DNA of 64,000 nt from Aspidapion aeneum (taxonomy: Eukaryota > Arthropoda > Insecta > Coleoptera > Brentidae): assembly GCA_963576565.1 (NCBI GenBank), contig OY755046.1:61297471-61361470 (forward strand). The letters run 5' to 3'. Numbering within the stretch: position 1 is the stretch's first letter; every line of letters begins with the position of its first letter. This document shows positions 22,201 to 34,200 of the stretch, one piece after another. Below the pieces are notes generated by a model, which was given only the letters and a program-made list of their open reading frames with translations, searched no databases and was not told the origin of the DNA. The position numbers and the translations under genes are program-made.

Positions 22201-25200
22201 CCTCATTGAAGGCTTTAGTAGGAAAAGATAAAGAAGGATCTTTTTTCACTCGAAAAGGTCTCAAACAAAAGGCAGCAATGCCTAAGATTTTACGTAAAGA
22301 TGAGTACTTAGTGAGTAACAGCTGCACTTCATCAAGGGGTATTTCTGTCACAAAAACAAAACGATTTTCCTCAGGGGGTAGATCAGCATCAAACGCATCA
22401 ATTTTATGGTTCATAGGCCATGTTTCACTAGACTGGGCCAACCAGGATGGTCCAGTACACCAAAGAGGATGGTCTATCAATTGACCAGGAAGTAAGCTCC
22501 GGGATAAGCAATCAGCTGGGTGCTCCATACCATTTACATGGTACCAACAGCTGGGGGGAACTTTCTCTTGTTTAGTCGTTACACGATTGGCTACAAAAAC
22601 CTTTCGTTTTGATGGACACGATTTTATCCAAGCAAGGGTAACGCTGGAGTCAGACCAAGGAAAAATCTTATCAATCGGGACGCAATCAAGGTGATTGCCA
22701 ACAAACTGCAATAGCTCTGCCAACAATACAGCAGCACACAATTCTAAGCGTGGAATAGAAATACTTTTCAAAGGGCGCACCCTACTTTTCCCACACAAAA
22801 GGGAGATAGAAATATTTCCATCCAACTCAATTTGTCGAATATATACTGCACCACCATATGCACACATTGAGGCGTCACAAAAGCCATGCAATGCAGTGGT
22901 GACAGCATTTTGCTTCACAACATAACGAGGTATTGATATCGACGATAATAATGGTAGTTGCGACACATATAGTTGCCACTGTGCAACAATATCACTGGAG
23001 GGGGTATCATCCCATGAAAGACCCTGGACCCCCAAACGTTGCATTAAACACTTAGCAACCAAAACAACTGGGGCTAGGAACCCGTGTGGATCATATATCC
23101 TTGCAATCTCAGAGAGAATGTTTCTCTTGGTACAAGGTCTTTCCGTGGGCATCACATCATAACAAAACGAATCAGATTTTGGACACCATTTTACCACCTT
23201 CACAACTGGGTGGTGTGGAACAAAATATGAATGGAAGTCAGGGCTAGAATTGTCCAATTGCATATGCCCCTGGTCTAGGTGACCCTGAACAAAGTCTTTG
23301 TACACACTATACAAAGCAGGATTCCTCAATAATCGGTTTTCCATCACATTGAATCTACACAATGCTTGACCTTTAGAGTCACTAAGTTCTTTTCGAGGCT
23401 CTCTGAAAGGTAAACAAACAGCATATCTGCCAAACTCAGTTTCAGAATGAGCGGCAGCAAACAATTTTCCACACAAGTCCTCATCAGAAGGAAGAGGGAT
23501 TCTCGGAGGGGTCGATTCTAGTTCCCAAAACTTTTGTAAGGTACTATCCAATCGAGATTCTATAGGGGAAGACACTAAGGTCAACAAACTAATGGGTTTT
23601 TGAGTTTTACGAGGACTATCAATACCACCAAGGAGTATCCAACCAAATATTGAATTAATGGCACAAGGTCCTCCATTTTCTCCTTTTTTAAAGCCAGGCA
23701 CAAGCATCTGACAAAACAAATCAACACCAATCAAAAGGTCTACACTACTAGGTTGTCCAAAATTAGGATCAGCAAAATCTAAATTTTTTAGGTACGGCCA
23801 CTGAATAGAATCATATTCTACAACAGTCATAGGTATGGTCTCACAAATTTTAGGAATAAGAATGGCATCACAGGAAAACAAACTATCAGGAAACATGGCG
23901 GAGCCTATTTTCAATGTAACATTGCCATATGAAGTACTAGAAATCATGCCATTTATTCCCTCAATAGGAGTTCTATTCGGAGCTACTTCAAGTCCTAACC
24001 TCTCAGCCAAAGAGACAGTTACAAAGGACACTTCACTAGCGGAATCTAAAATTGCCCGACAAGACACAAACTTGTTGTGGGCATCTAACACTAAAACTTC
24101 GGCAGTTGCAAAAAGCACAGGTCTCCTCTTACGAGGTTCAAAATGGTTGCTACTGGGTGTAGCGGTACACAATGCCTGTTTGGCACCTTCACTATCAGGT
24201 ATAGGGGGGGTCTCCCCCGGACAATCATCTAAAAACACAGGTCTCCTCTTACGAGGTTCAAAATGGTTGCTACTGGGTGTAGCGGTACACAATGCCTGTT
24301 TGGCACCTTCACTATCAGGTATAGGGGGGGTCTCCCCCGGACAATCAACTTGGTGGCTCGGAGAGCTTTTCACAAAGTGCAACAGGGAATGGTGAAGACC
24401 CTGGCACTGACAACACATGGCATTTGTAGGGCATTGAGATACACCATGTTTGCCAAAGCAGTTAAAACACAATCGTTCACGCTTAACAAATTGATGGCGC
24501 TGACCTACTTCTAATTCCAGAAATCTGGTACACTTCACAAGGGGATGGTAGGGCTGTTGCTGGCAATAAACACAACCTTTATTACCAGACTGGCCTGTTC
24601 CAGTCAATAACACAGGATAGGGTGGTTTGCCACCCTTCCTAGGGGGTAGAGGAGGTGAGACCTCCTTCGGTTTATTCAAAAGAGAACTATTTTCCAAAGC
24701 CCGACAATTTTTCTCTAAGAATTTAAACAAATCTTTATAGGACGGGATTTCCTTATCACTATACTCAATCTCAAACTGAGTTTTCAATGGGGAATCAACT
24801 TTTTGCAAAAGAAGAATCATTTTAGCAAAATCTAAAAGGTCTACATCATCATAGTTTGACAATGCTTCCAAATTTTACCGGAAAGTGGACAACAATAACC
24901 TTAAATCATGTGGGTTGCTCGATTTTGCAGAAGGGGCTTGACAAATAGATGTCCAATAATTTGTTACCAAAAGTCTTTTATTATTAAAGTGTCTAATCAT
25001 CGCATCGAAGGCTACTCGATAATTATCTGTGGTTAGCGGTATGTTCCTAATTACAGATGCAGCCTCTCCCACCAGAGCGGTATTTAAGGCTTGAAATTTA
25101 GCTATTTCACTCATGTCAGCTTTTTCGTGCACAAGTGACTTGAACATATCAAAAAAGGTGGGCCATTTTTTAAGATTACTGTCAGAATGGGGTACCTCTA

Positions 25201-28200
25201 TTCTTTTAATTTCAAGACCCCTGTCCATATTTACCAGGGAATGGTTCAAAATTGTCTGTGAGGCATCTTGGTAATCCTCTGGATAGAACTCACGACAAAT
25301 CGATCTAATTGTATACTTCATTTCATCAAATTCTTGAACTAAAATTTCCTGACTTTCTTGTATCTGATCACTACTATCCAAGCTTATAATTTCAAAATGC
25401 AATGCATCGAAGTGACTTACCAAAGAAGGCACATCTTCCCATCTGGGTTTCAACTTTTTTGCCTTCTCTGCATTGCCTTGGGCTTCGACGGCTCTATTAT
25501 AAGTTGTTTTTAATTTATTAAAAACGCTATTTTGTTGTTTTTTCAAAACTTTTATGTCAGACATGACAAAGCGGTTTTTATCAGATACAAAAAAGTAGGT
25601 TCGGTTCGCTAAGAACGCGGCAAAAAAAACGAAGGTAAATTTCGACGGATTTCACACAAACAAATTCGAAACCCCACGAAAAATCAACAATTTTCTAACC
25701 TCGGAGGTAAACAAAACAACACGTGAAGTGAGGTTAGAACACACAAACGTCAATGAAATGTCAGCCAGCAAGAAAAAAACCGGGCGCCTGGCCAAATGTC
25801 GAACGGGGGTTTTCCTTTATCGTCGCACGAGGTCAAACCAAACTCAGGGCAACCTTCAAAACCATGCGGACTCTAAAAAAAAAACCGGTACAAAAACAAC
25901 AATGTCCGAATCTGGCAAAAAAACGATAAAAATATGGTTGCTGCAAAAAAACTATAAAATTACCAATTTTTTAACAAAAACAACTGTAAAATCCAAAGGG
26001 CTTTTTCAAAACATCCGGCTCGAAGGACCAAATAGAGATCTGAGCCCTGAAGGGGAGAAAAATTATAGATATCGCAAAAAAATAACCCCAAAAAATTAAA
26101 TTCGCCCCGCCTGGGAAAACAGAGTCTATTAAACAAAAAAACAATGGAAAAAATCGGCAACACGCTAGAAGCTTACCTTCTGTAATTCTGCAGCATTCAC
26201 TGGCGGCGCCGCCCTTTTCTTGCGTCTGAAATTTCGGTCTTCAACCCGAAAACACATGTGTCTTCCTTTAGTTTTTTGGCGGAAGTGATTTCTTCATTCT
26301 CCTGTCACACACAGGGTGGCGCTTCAAGCTCCCAGCGTGACAAAAAACGCGAATGATTTCAATAAAAATGATCAGGTGATCAAAAAGAAAATAGCTTTCA
26401 ACAAAGCGAGAAATTATCACCTGATCGGAATTTTTCCCAAAACAGGACTTTCCTTTTTTGAAGGTTTTGCAGAAAGCCCAAAATATCAAAACAAACTTTA
26501 AGGTTAGGTTTTCCCAAAAATTCAAAATAAAACAATAAAGAAAAAATAACTGGCAGTATTAAACACTCCCCTTCCCCCTCAATTTTTTTTCGTAGTTACA
26601 GCTCTGCATACATTTAGGCATAGTTAGTTTGATATTCTTTTCTAGTATTTGTTTATTTTTTGTAAAAGAACACTCCCCTAGAATTATCTTACAAAATCTA
26701 TGAATGTCGTTCGAAAAAACCCAAACTTTTTATCATCCCTCCCCTTCCCCCTCAATTTTTTTCCTAGTTACAGCCCTGCATACATTTAGGCATAGTTAGT
26801 TTGATATTCTTTCTAGTATTTGTTTGTTTTTTGTAACAGAACACTCCCCTAGAATTATCTTACAAAATCTATGAATATTGTTTGAAAAAACCCAAACTTT
26901 TTATCATCCCTCCCCTTCCCCCTCAATTTTTTCCTAGTTACAGCCCTGCATACATTTAGGCATAGTTAGCAATATTCTTTTCTAGTATTTGTTTGTTTTT
27001 TGTAACAGAACACTCCTCTAGAATTATCTTACAAAATCTACGAATGTCGTTCGAAAAAACCCAAGCTGGACAGCAAGGAACCTCTAGATAACTCTCACTT
27101 TAATCAATCCGATTCCAGTAATAACAATAACTGGAAAGAGGTGCAGTTGAGGATCAGTGAGAGTGGAGAAATGTCTATAACCGGTGAGTAACCATATGGC
27201 TAAACTTTTAAATCTTTCATATTTTATAAAGTAAACCTTTTGCGACTAAAAGCACCAAGTTTAGATATCGTGGGGCCATATAAATACGAGAAAACCCCCA
27301 GATAATCAAAAAAAAATTCAAATTTTTTAAACTATATATTTTGTGGACAAAAGCATCAAAGAAAAGGCTGGGCTGCCAGGCAAACAGCCAAACTTTGAAA
27401 ATTCATATTTTTCAAACTATACATTTTATGGGCAAAAACACCAATTCGAAGTTTATTGAGGCTATATAGATGCGCAAAAACCACGTTGCTAGTTAAGATT
27501 CGGAAAAACGTCATTTAGCGATTTTTTAGGGTATAAAATCTCAAGTCCCAATTGTTCAAACTTTGAAATTTCATATTTCTGAAACTATACATTTTATGGA
27601 CAAACGCACCGAGTTGCAGTATATTGGGGTAATACAAATGCGAAAAAACCGCGTTGCTAGTTAAGATTCGGAAAAACGCATTTAGCGATTTTTAGGGTAT
27701 GAAACCTCATGAGCCCCAAACGACTAAACTTTGAAAATTCATTAGAGATCTGAGCCCTGAAGGGGAGAAAAACTAGAGATATCCCAAAAAAAATAACCCC
27801 AAAATTAAATTCGCCCCGCCTGGGAAAACAGAGTCTATTAAACTAAAAAACAAAGGAAAAAAATCGGCAACACGCTAGAAGCTTACCTTCTGTAATTCTG
27901 CAGCAATACCAGCAGCAGACTGGAATTTCGGTCTTCAACCCGAAAACACGTGTGACTTCTTTTAGTTTTTTGGCGGAAGTGAGTTTTCTTCATTCCCCTG
28001 TCACACACAGGGTGGCGCTTCAAACTCCCAGCGTGAGCAAAAAAACGCGAATGATTTCAATAAAATGATCAGGTGATCAAAAAGAAAATAGCTTTCAACA
28101 AAGCGAGAAATTATTACCTGATCGGAATTTTTCCCAAACAGGACTTTCCTTTTTTGAAGGTTTTTGCAGAAAGCCCAAAATATCAAAACAAACTTTAAGG

Positions 28201-31200
28201 TTAGGTTTTCCAAAAAATTCAAAAAAAGAAAAATAACTGGCAGCATTAAACATTCATATTTCTCAAACTATACATTAAAGTCAATTTCTTTTAAATAGGG
28301 ATTCAAGATGCTGAGAACCTGCTGACAATGCTCGAAAGCGAAAATTTCAAAAACGAAGTGGTTATGAACGAATCTCCAAAAACAGTCGCAGACGACAGCG
28401 ATAAAGAAAAAAAACCAAAAACACCGAAAAAACCCAAAACAAAAGAACCCAAAGACAAAAAAACAAGTCAACTTCCAAAAAAAGACGCATCAAATGACGT
28501 AGTACAGAAAAAATTACCACCCTTGAAACTAATTCAACCAAAAACGGATACAAACAAAAACGTCGACATCACAACCGCAAAAGACAGCAGTTTGACAACG
28601 AAATTTGACAGTTCAGTGACAGACCCCATCCACAAGGTGCTCGGGAACAGCCAGTTAACTTTGACAGCTAAGGCGATCGAGGTGTCAAGTGTCAGAAGCA
28701 GTGACAGTTGTACTTTGGTCGCGACTGTGCCGAGTACACCTAGTATAGGTAGGTCCAAAGCTATTAAATTTTAAAAAAATCCGATACAACTGAAAAACCC
28801 CGTTTTTTATTTTAAATAGTATATACCGGGTGGGCAAAAAAAAACCGGACAATTTTTTTTTCATTATAACTTTTGAACTGTATAGTCGGGGACTTTTTAA
28901 ATTGCCGCCCTGGAAAATAAAAAAAAAATCCTATTTGAAATTCGGAAAAGTAGTTTGATCCAAAACAAAAAAGTTGTGAACCTTACCTGTGTCTGTATAC
29001 ATACATATTTTAAAATATTTTTTTTTTGATTTCTTTAATTGATTAATCTTGACAGAAAAAATAAAACGGCAATTTAAAAAGTCCCCGACTGTACAATCGA
29101 TTTTAATGGGACAAGCTGCATTTGGCAGAGAATTAATCAGAGTTTTGACTAAATATATTTATTTGTCCGCCATCTTAAAATCCAAGATGACGGACGAAAT
29201 TAAAATGCACCCTTCAAAGATGCTCGTTTTTTTCTTGTGTTGCGAACATGTTTTAATAATTTTTTTAAATTTGTAAAAAAGCTGCATTCTTGCCACGCAC
29301 AACAAGGTACAAATTAGTTTTAAAAAAAAGTAAAGTGGTTCTAAAAAAAATTATTTTTCTTGCCTTGCTAATCATGTCTGCATTTATTTCCTTATAAAAT
29401 TCATTACCACTAAACCGATTTTAATGAAATAAAAAACATTCTGGTTAGAATTGATTGCTTTTTAAAGATCTTGAACAAAGTTTATCGCCATTTATAAAAT
29501 TTCAGATGGCGGCCAGAATCATACTGGATTCTTCAAAATGACGTGTTTATTCTTATTTTCCGAAAATGTTTTAGTTTTTTTTTTAATTTATAGAAAAGCA
29601 CTACTTTTCCTCCACACAACGTGGTACAAATTAGTAAAATCGGTGTGGTGCTTCTGAAAAAATCTATTTTTGTTTCAACCATTGTTTTACAGAATTTATA
29701 AAGAACTTATAATTTGTAAAACAATGGTTAAAACAAAATCAGATTTTGTGAGAACCACTTCACCGATTTTATTAATTTGTACCTTGTTAAGTGGGAGAAA
29801 AGTAGTGCTTTTCTATAAATTTAAAAAAAAACACTAAAACATTTTCGGAAAATAAGAATAAACGTGCCTCTTTGAAGGATCAAGTATGATTCTGTACGAA
29901 ATCTTAACTTTTAAGATGGCAGCAAATTTCGATTATAATCCTTAAAGGACAATCAATTCTCATCATGATTTTTTTTATTTCACTAAGATGGGTTCAGTAA
30001 TAATGAGTTTATAAGGAAATGAATGTAGACATGATTGGCAATGCAATCGTATAATCTGTAAAACAATGGGTAAAAGAAAAATAGATTTTTTGAGAACCAC
30101 CACACCGATTTTACTAATTCGTACCTTTTTGTGTGATGAAGATAAATTTTGATCATGATCTTTAAAAAGTAATCAATTCTCAGTAGTAATGAATTTATAA
30201 GGAAATAAATGCTGACATGATTGTCAAAGCAATCATATAATATTCAAAACAATTCGCAAATTTCGATTATAATCCTTTAAGAACCATCAATTCTCATCCT
30301 GATTTTTTTTATTTCACTAAGATGGGTTCAGTAATAATGAGTTTATAAGGAAATATAGATTTTTTGAGAACCACCACACCGATTTTACTAATTCGTACCT
30401 TTTTGTGTGATGAAGATAAATTTTGATCATGATCTTTAAAAAGTAATCAATTCTCAGTAGTAATGAATTTATAAGGAAATAAATGCTGACATGATTGTCA
30501 AAGCAATCATATAATATTCAAAACCATGGTTGAAACAAAAATATATGTTTTTAGAACCACTGAATTTTACTGATTTGTACCTTGTTGTGCGTGGCAAGAA
30601 TGCAGCTATGTTACTAATTTTTTAAAAAATATTAAAACATGTTCGCACCACAAGAGTAAATGAGGATCTTTGAAGGGTACAAATTAATTTTGTCCGCCAT
30701 CTTGGATTTTAAGATGGACAAAAAAATATATTTATTCAAAACTCTGATTAATTATCTGCCAAATGCAGTCCATTAAAATCGATGATACAGTTCAAAAGTT
30801 ACAATGAAAAAAAAATTGACCGGTTTTTTTCGCCCACCAGGTATTTAGTTTTTGTCGCATTTATTAGTATCGGATGTATTTTTAATCCCCACAAATGCTC
30901 AATTTGGATCAACCTGTACTTAAGCCAAAGGTTAATAAGAGTAATGGGTATTTCTTGTTTTTTAGGAACATTAAAAACAGTTTATAGCACGATAAACAGC
31001 AGTAAATGCAGCACGAAATTGGAAGAATCAAAACAGATAACAAAAGAATCCAAAATAAACAAAAACGAAACTTTAAAAAGAAAAAACGACAACAACCAAC
31101 TTTGCGACTTACCACTGAAAATTCCAAAGCCTACGATTCTAAACCACTCTTTAAACTTGATAAACAACCTGTCAAATAACCACCCATTAAAAAAACACTC

Positions 31201-34200
31201 GAACAAGTTCAACAGAAACGGTGAACACACGAAAAACTTAATGGAAAACTTGGAAAAATCAACTTCAACTCAAAATTGTTTTTTGACTGGAGGCAAAGTG
31301 ACAGAGTGTCCTACGAAACCGATTATTTTAAACCAACACTTGGGACAATCACATCAAGGAAATTTAGGTAAATATGAACCATTTTTAGTCATTTATACAT
31401 AGAGGGTTCATGTCTATCTATCTATATACAGGGTGTTCCAACTAAAAGGTAACAGACGTGTTTCTTGGTATTTTTTGTGTGAATTTGGAGAAACGCTCGG
31501 ATACGCCGATTTTGTTTGCGAGGGGGATACTTTTTGGCTATCTTAAAATTTTTGTAGCACAAACCCCCTTCGAGGGGTATACTTTATCCCTATATTTTGA
31601 ATAGGGAAAGTGGGTCTACTGATACCTTGTTTTGAAGCTCTCTTGAATATCTTTACAACCATGTAAAAATTTCGAAAATCCATCGATTAGTTTTTGAGAT
31701 ATTTGCTTTCAAATTTTTAAATTTAACATGGATTGATAAAATAAAAATTAAGTCCGAAAAATAATAAAATTCTAATTAAATTTTTATTTTATCAGTCCAT
31801 GTTAAATTTGAAAGTTTGAAGGCAATGATCTCAAAAACTAATGGATTCATGTTTGAAATTTTTACACGGTTGTAAGGACATTCAAAAGGCCTTCAAAACA
31901 AACAATTTACTAAAAATCAGTTTATTATTTTTTTTTTCAGGGAAAGTGCCACCGATAAATGTTCCGATCTACTCTCCAAAAACGTACTACAACCCCACGG
32001 GTATGAATCGTAGCAACCCGTCAAGTAATGAGGAAGGAAAAGTTGGCACTAACACGTCTAAAACTGAAGTGAGTTAAAAAAAAATAAGCCCAAATGATTT
32101 TGTAATCTAGCATTTAATTCTTTGAATTAATTTTTTTTACAAAACTTTTTGTTTTTTACAGGTATCAAACCCATCGCTGTTTACAACCTACCATAACTAC
32201 ATATCGACCACGCCTTCACACCACAGCGCGCCTTTTCTGTTAAATTCGGCGATAAGTTCCGCTCTAAAACATCCAGGAATCACCACTTTTTCAACGCATC
32301 TCACCCCCTCCACAGGATTTAATCACTCTTCTTATCTAATTCCCACTACTAGCACACCTTCATCTAATTCAAACTCTTTAATAATCCCTGCTTCAACTGT
32401 ACACAACACACCCTTAACTTCCACCGCGCCTATACAAACCCAACAACAAATAATGAAGAATCTAGGAATTATAGCCCCGCTTTCTACTATGGCTAGCATA
32501 AATCTCCAATCCACGCCTCAACAAAGTCCACAGCCAATAAAGAATCTTGTCTCTCTGGTTCCGCCTACATGCGGTATAAACACGCCCACGCAAGCCACGC
32601 CTTCGAAAGCGAAGTCAGGCACGCCTCTCGGTTACAAGACGCTACGAGATCCGCCCAAAAGTTGGAACGCCCAAATTGCCAAGGCCAATCAGAACGCGAA
32701 AGGAGGTGTCGGGGGAGTGGCCTCGGGTGCGGCAGGTGGAGTGGGTGGTGCGGTGCCGTCTAGTGGCAGAATTGCGGATTTGAAGAGTGTCAGGCCGGCC
32801 AAGTTTTTCAAGCAGAGGAACATGCCTAGATATTTGGGTAGGTGGTTTATCTATTCAGCTTGCTAAATGTTATATAAGTATGGTAGATTCTGGTTGGTGT
32901 AAGATCTCTATTATGGGAAGATATTCTTTTCGTTTTTTTTAACTAACAAAAATTGATTAACTCTTTTTAAGTGATTACAATATGTTGCTATGGTCGACCA
33001 TACTAAAATGTGATATGTGACTGAGATAACAAATCTTTAGTTTTTGAGTTATTTTTGTTTGCGTGTTCACACGAGTAACAACTGTATCACACTATTTTAC
33101 CTGAAAATTTTATGAAAATGATTCAGCGGTTTAGGAGCTATCGTGTTACGGACAGACATACACACACACACACACAGACAGACATCACGACGATATTGCT
33201 AAGATAGGTCAAAATACACCCAAATAACACATTTTCGGCGTTTTGTTTACAAATAAGCTACCCATTTACACACAGAGAGTCTGCCTGCAGTCCCAGCCCC
33301 TGTCTTGTGTGCTAGTCAACGAGTCTGTCCGATAGTTTCTAGTACACACAACTGACAGTCTAGGAATGCAGGTAGACTATACATAAACGGGCACCCTTAT
33401 ATGCAAAAAATGTTACTAATGTGATATGATGTAAAAAGTGTTGTCAATAAAACATTCTAAAAGATCACACAGTGATATTTAGCTAAATGTCTAAATAACA
33501 AACAAAGCAAAACTGTCACTATGACTGTATTTACTACTACTATGTCGGTTTAGAACGTTTTTCTACGTTGTCCGAAGCCTATTTTCCACCTCCTCCGATC
33601 CTGACAGTCATCTTCCGTCAGGTTTTTTTGACTCATTGATCTTTGGATTGACTGTTGCCATTCCAGTTTAGGACGCCCTCTTTTTTTGCGCCCTATTGGT
33701 TGTCATTCTAGGACCTGCTTTGGTAATCTTTCGTCGCTCATCCGTTGTACATGGCCGTACCATATCAGTTGCCTTTTAGTGATGTCATCCGTTATGCTTC
33801 CCTCGATTCCCATTCTTTCTTTTATGATCTCATTTCTTATATGATCTGTTCTGGATATTCTCATTGATCTTCTTATTGCATCCATTTCGACACTTTCCAT
33901 TTTTGCTTTGTATTTTTCCGTTACGCGACAAGTCTCTATTCCATATAACAGCGTGCTTTTCACCATTGTTTCATATATGTTAAGTTTTACATTCTTCTTT
34001 ATCTCTGTGCTCCACAAAATACTGTTAAGACAACCAATAACCTTTTTTGCTTTTACTATTCTTTTTTCCAGTTCTTTACAGTCTGTTCCTGTCTTATCAA
34101 ATGTGAAACCCAAGTATACATACTCATTGCATGGAGATATTGTTTGTCCATTCTCTAGTTCTAATTCACTTGATTCGTTTCCAATACATAAGTACTGTGT

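Larger units (their letters stand above)
20626..26565 (-). mobile_element. BEL/Pao LTR retrotransposon with RT and part of integrase deleted
   Basis: Two 533-bp LTRs (20626-21158 and 26033-26565) flank the element, with a 5-bp target duplication CTCCC (20621-20625, 26566-26570), the size usual for BEL/Pao. On the minus strand the LTR begins TGTTTAATACTG. The primer-binding site, 2 nt inside the 5' LTR, is complementary to a tRNA-Tyr 3' end (26014-26030). A purine-rich tract (GGTGGGCGGAA) precedes the 3' LTR. I saw a single difference between the LTRs in the stretch compared directly (TTAGAGAT against TTATAGAT), so insertion was recent. It landed inside a copy of the exon-6 junction repeat. 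Confidence 0.92.

Noticed and set aside
22206..24514. Plus-strand frames inside the defective BEL element
   Set aside because: They are antisense to its gag-pol and have no domain of their own.
28328..32866. Separate small genes at 28328, 30782, 31841 and 32453
   Set aside because: All are bounded by splice sites in compatible phase and join into Psc.
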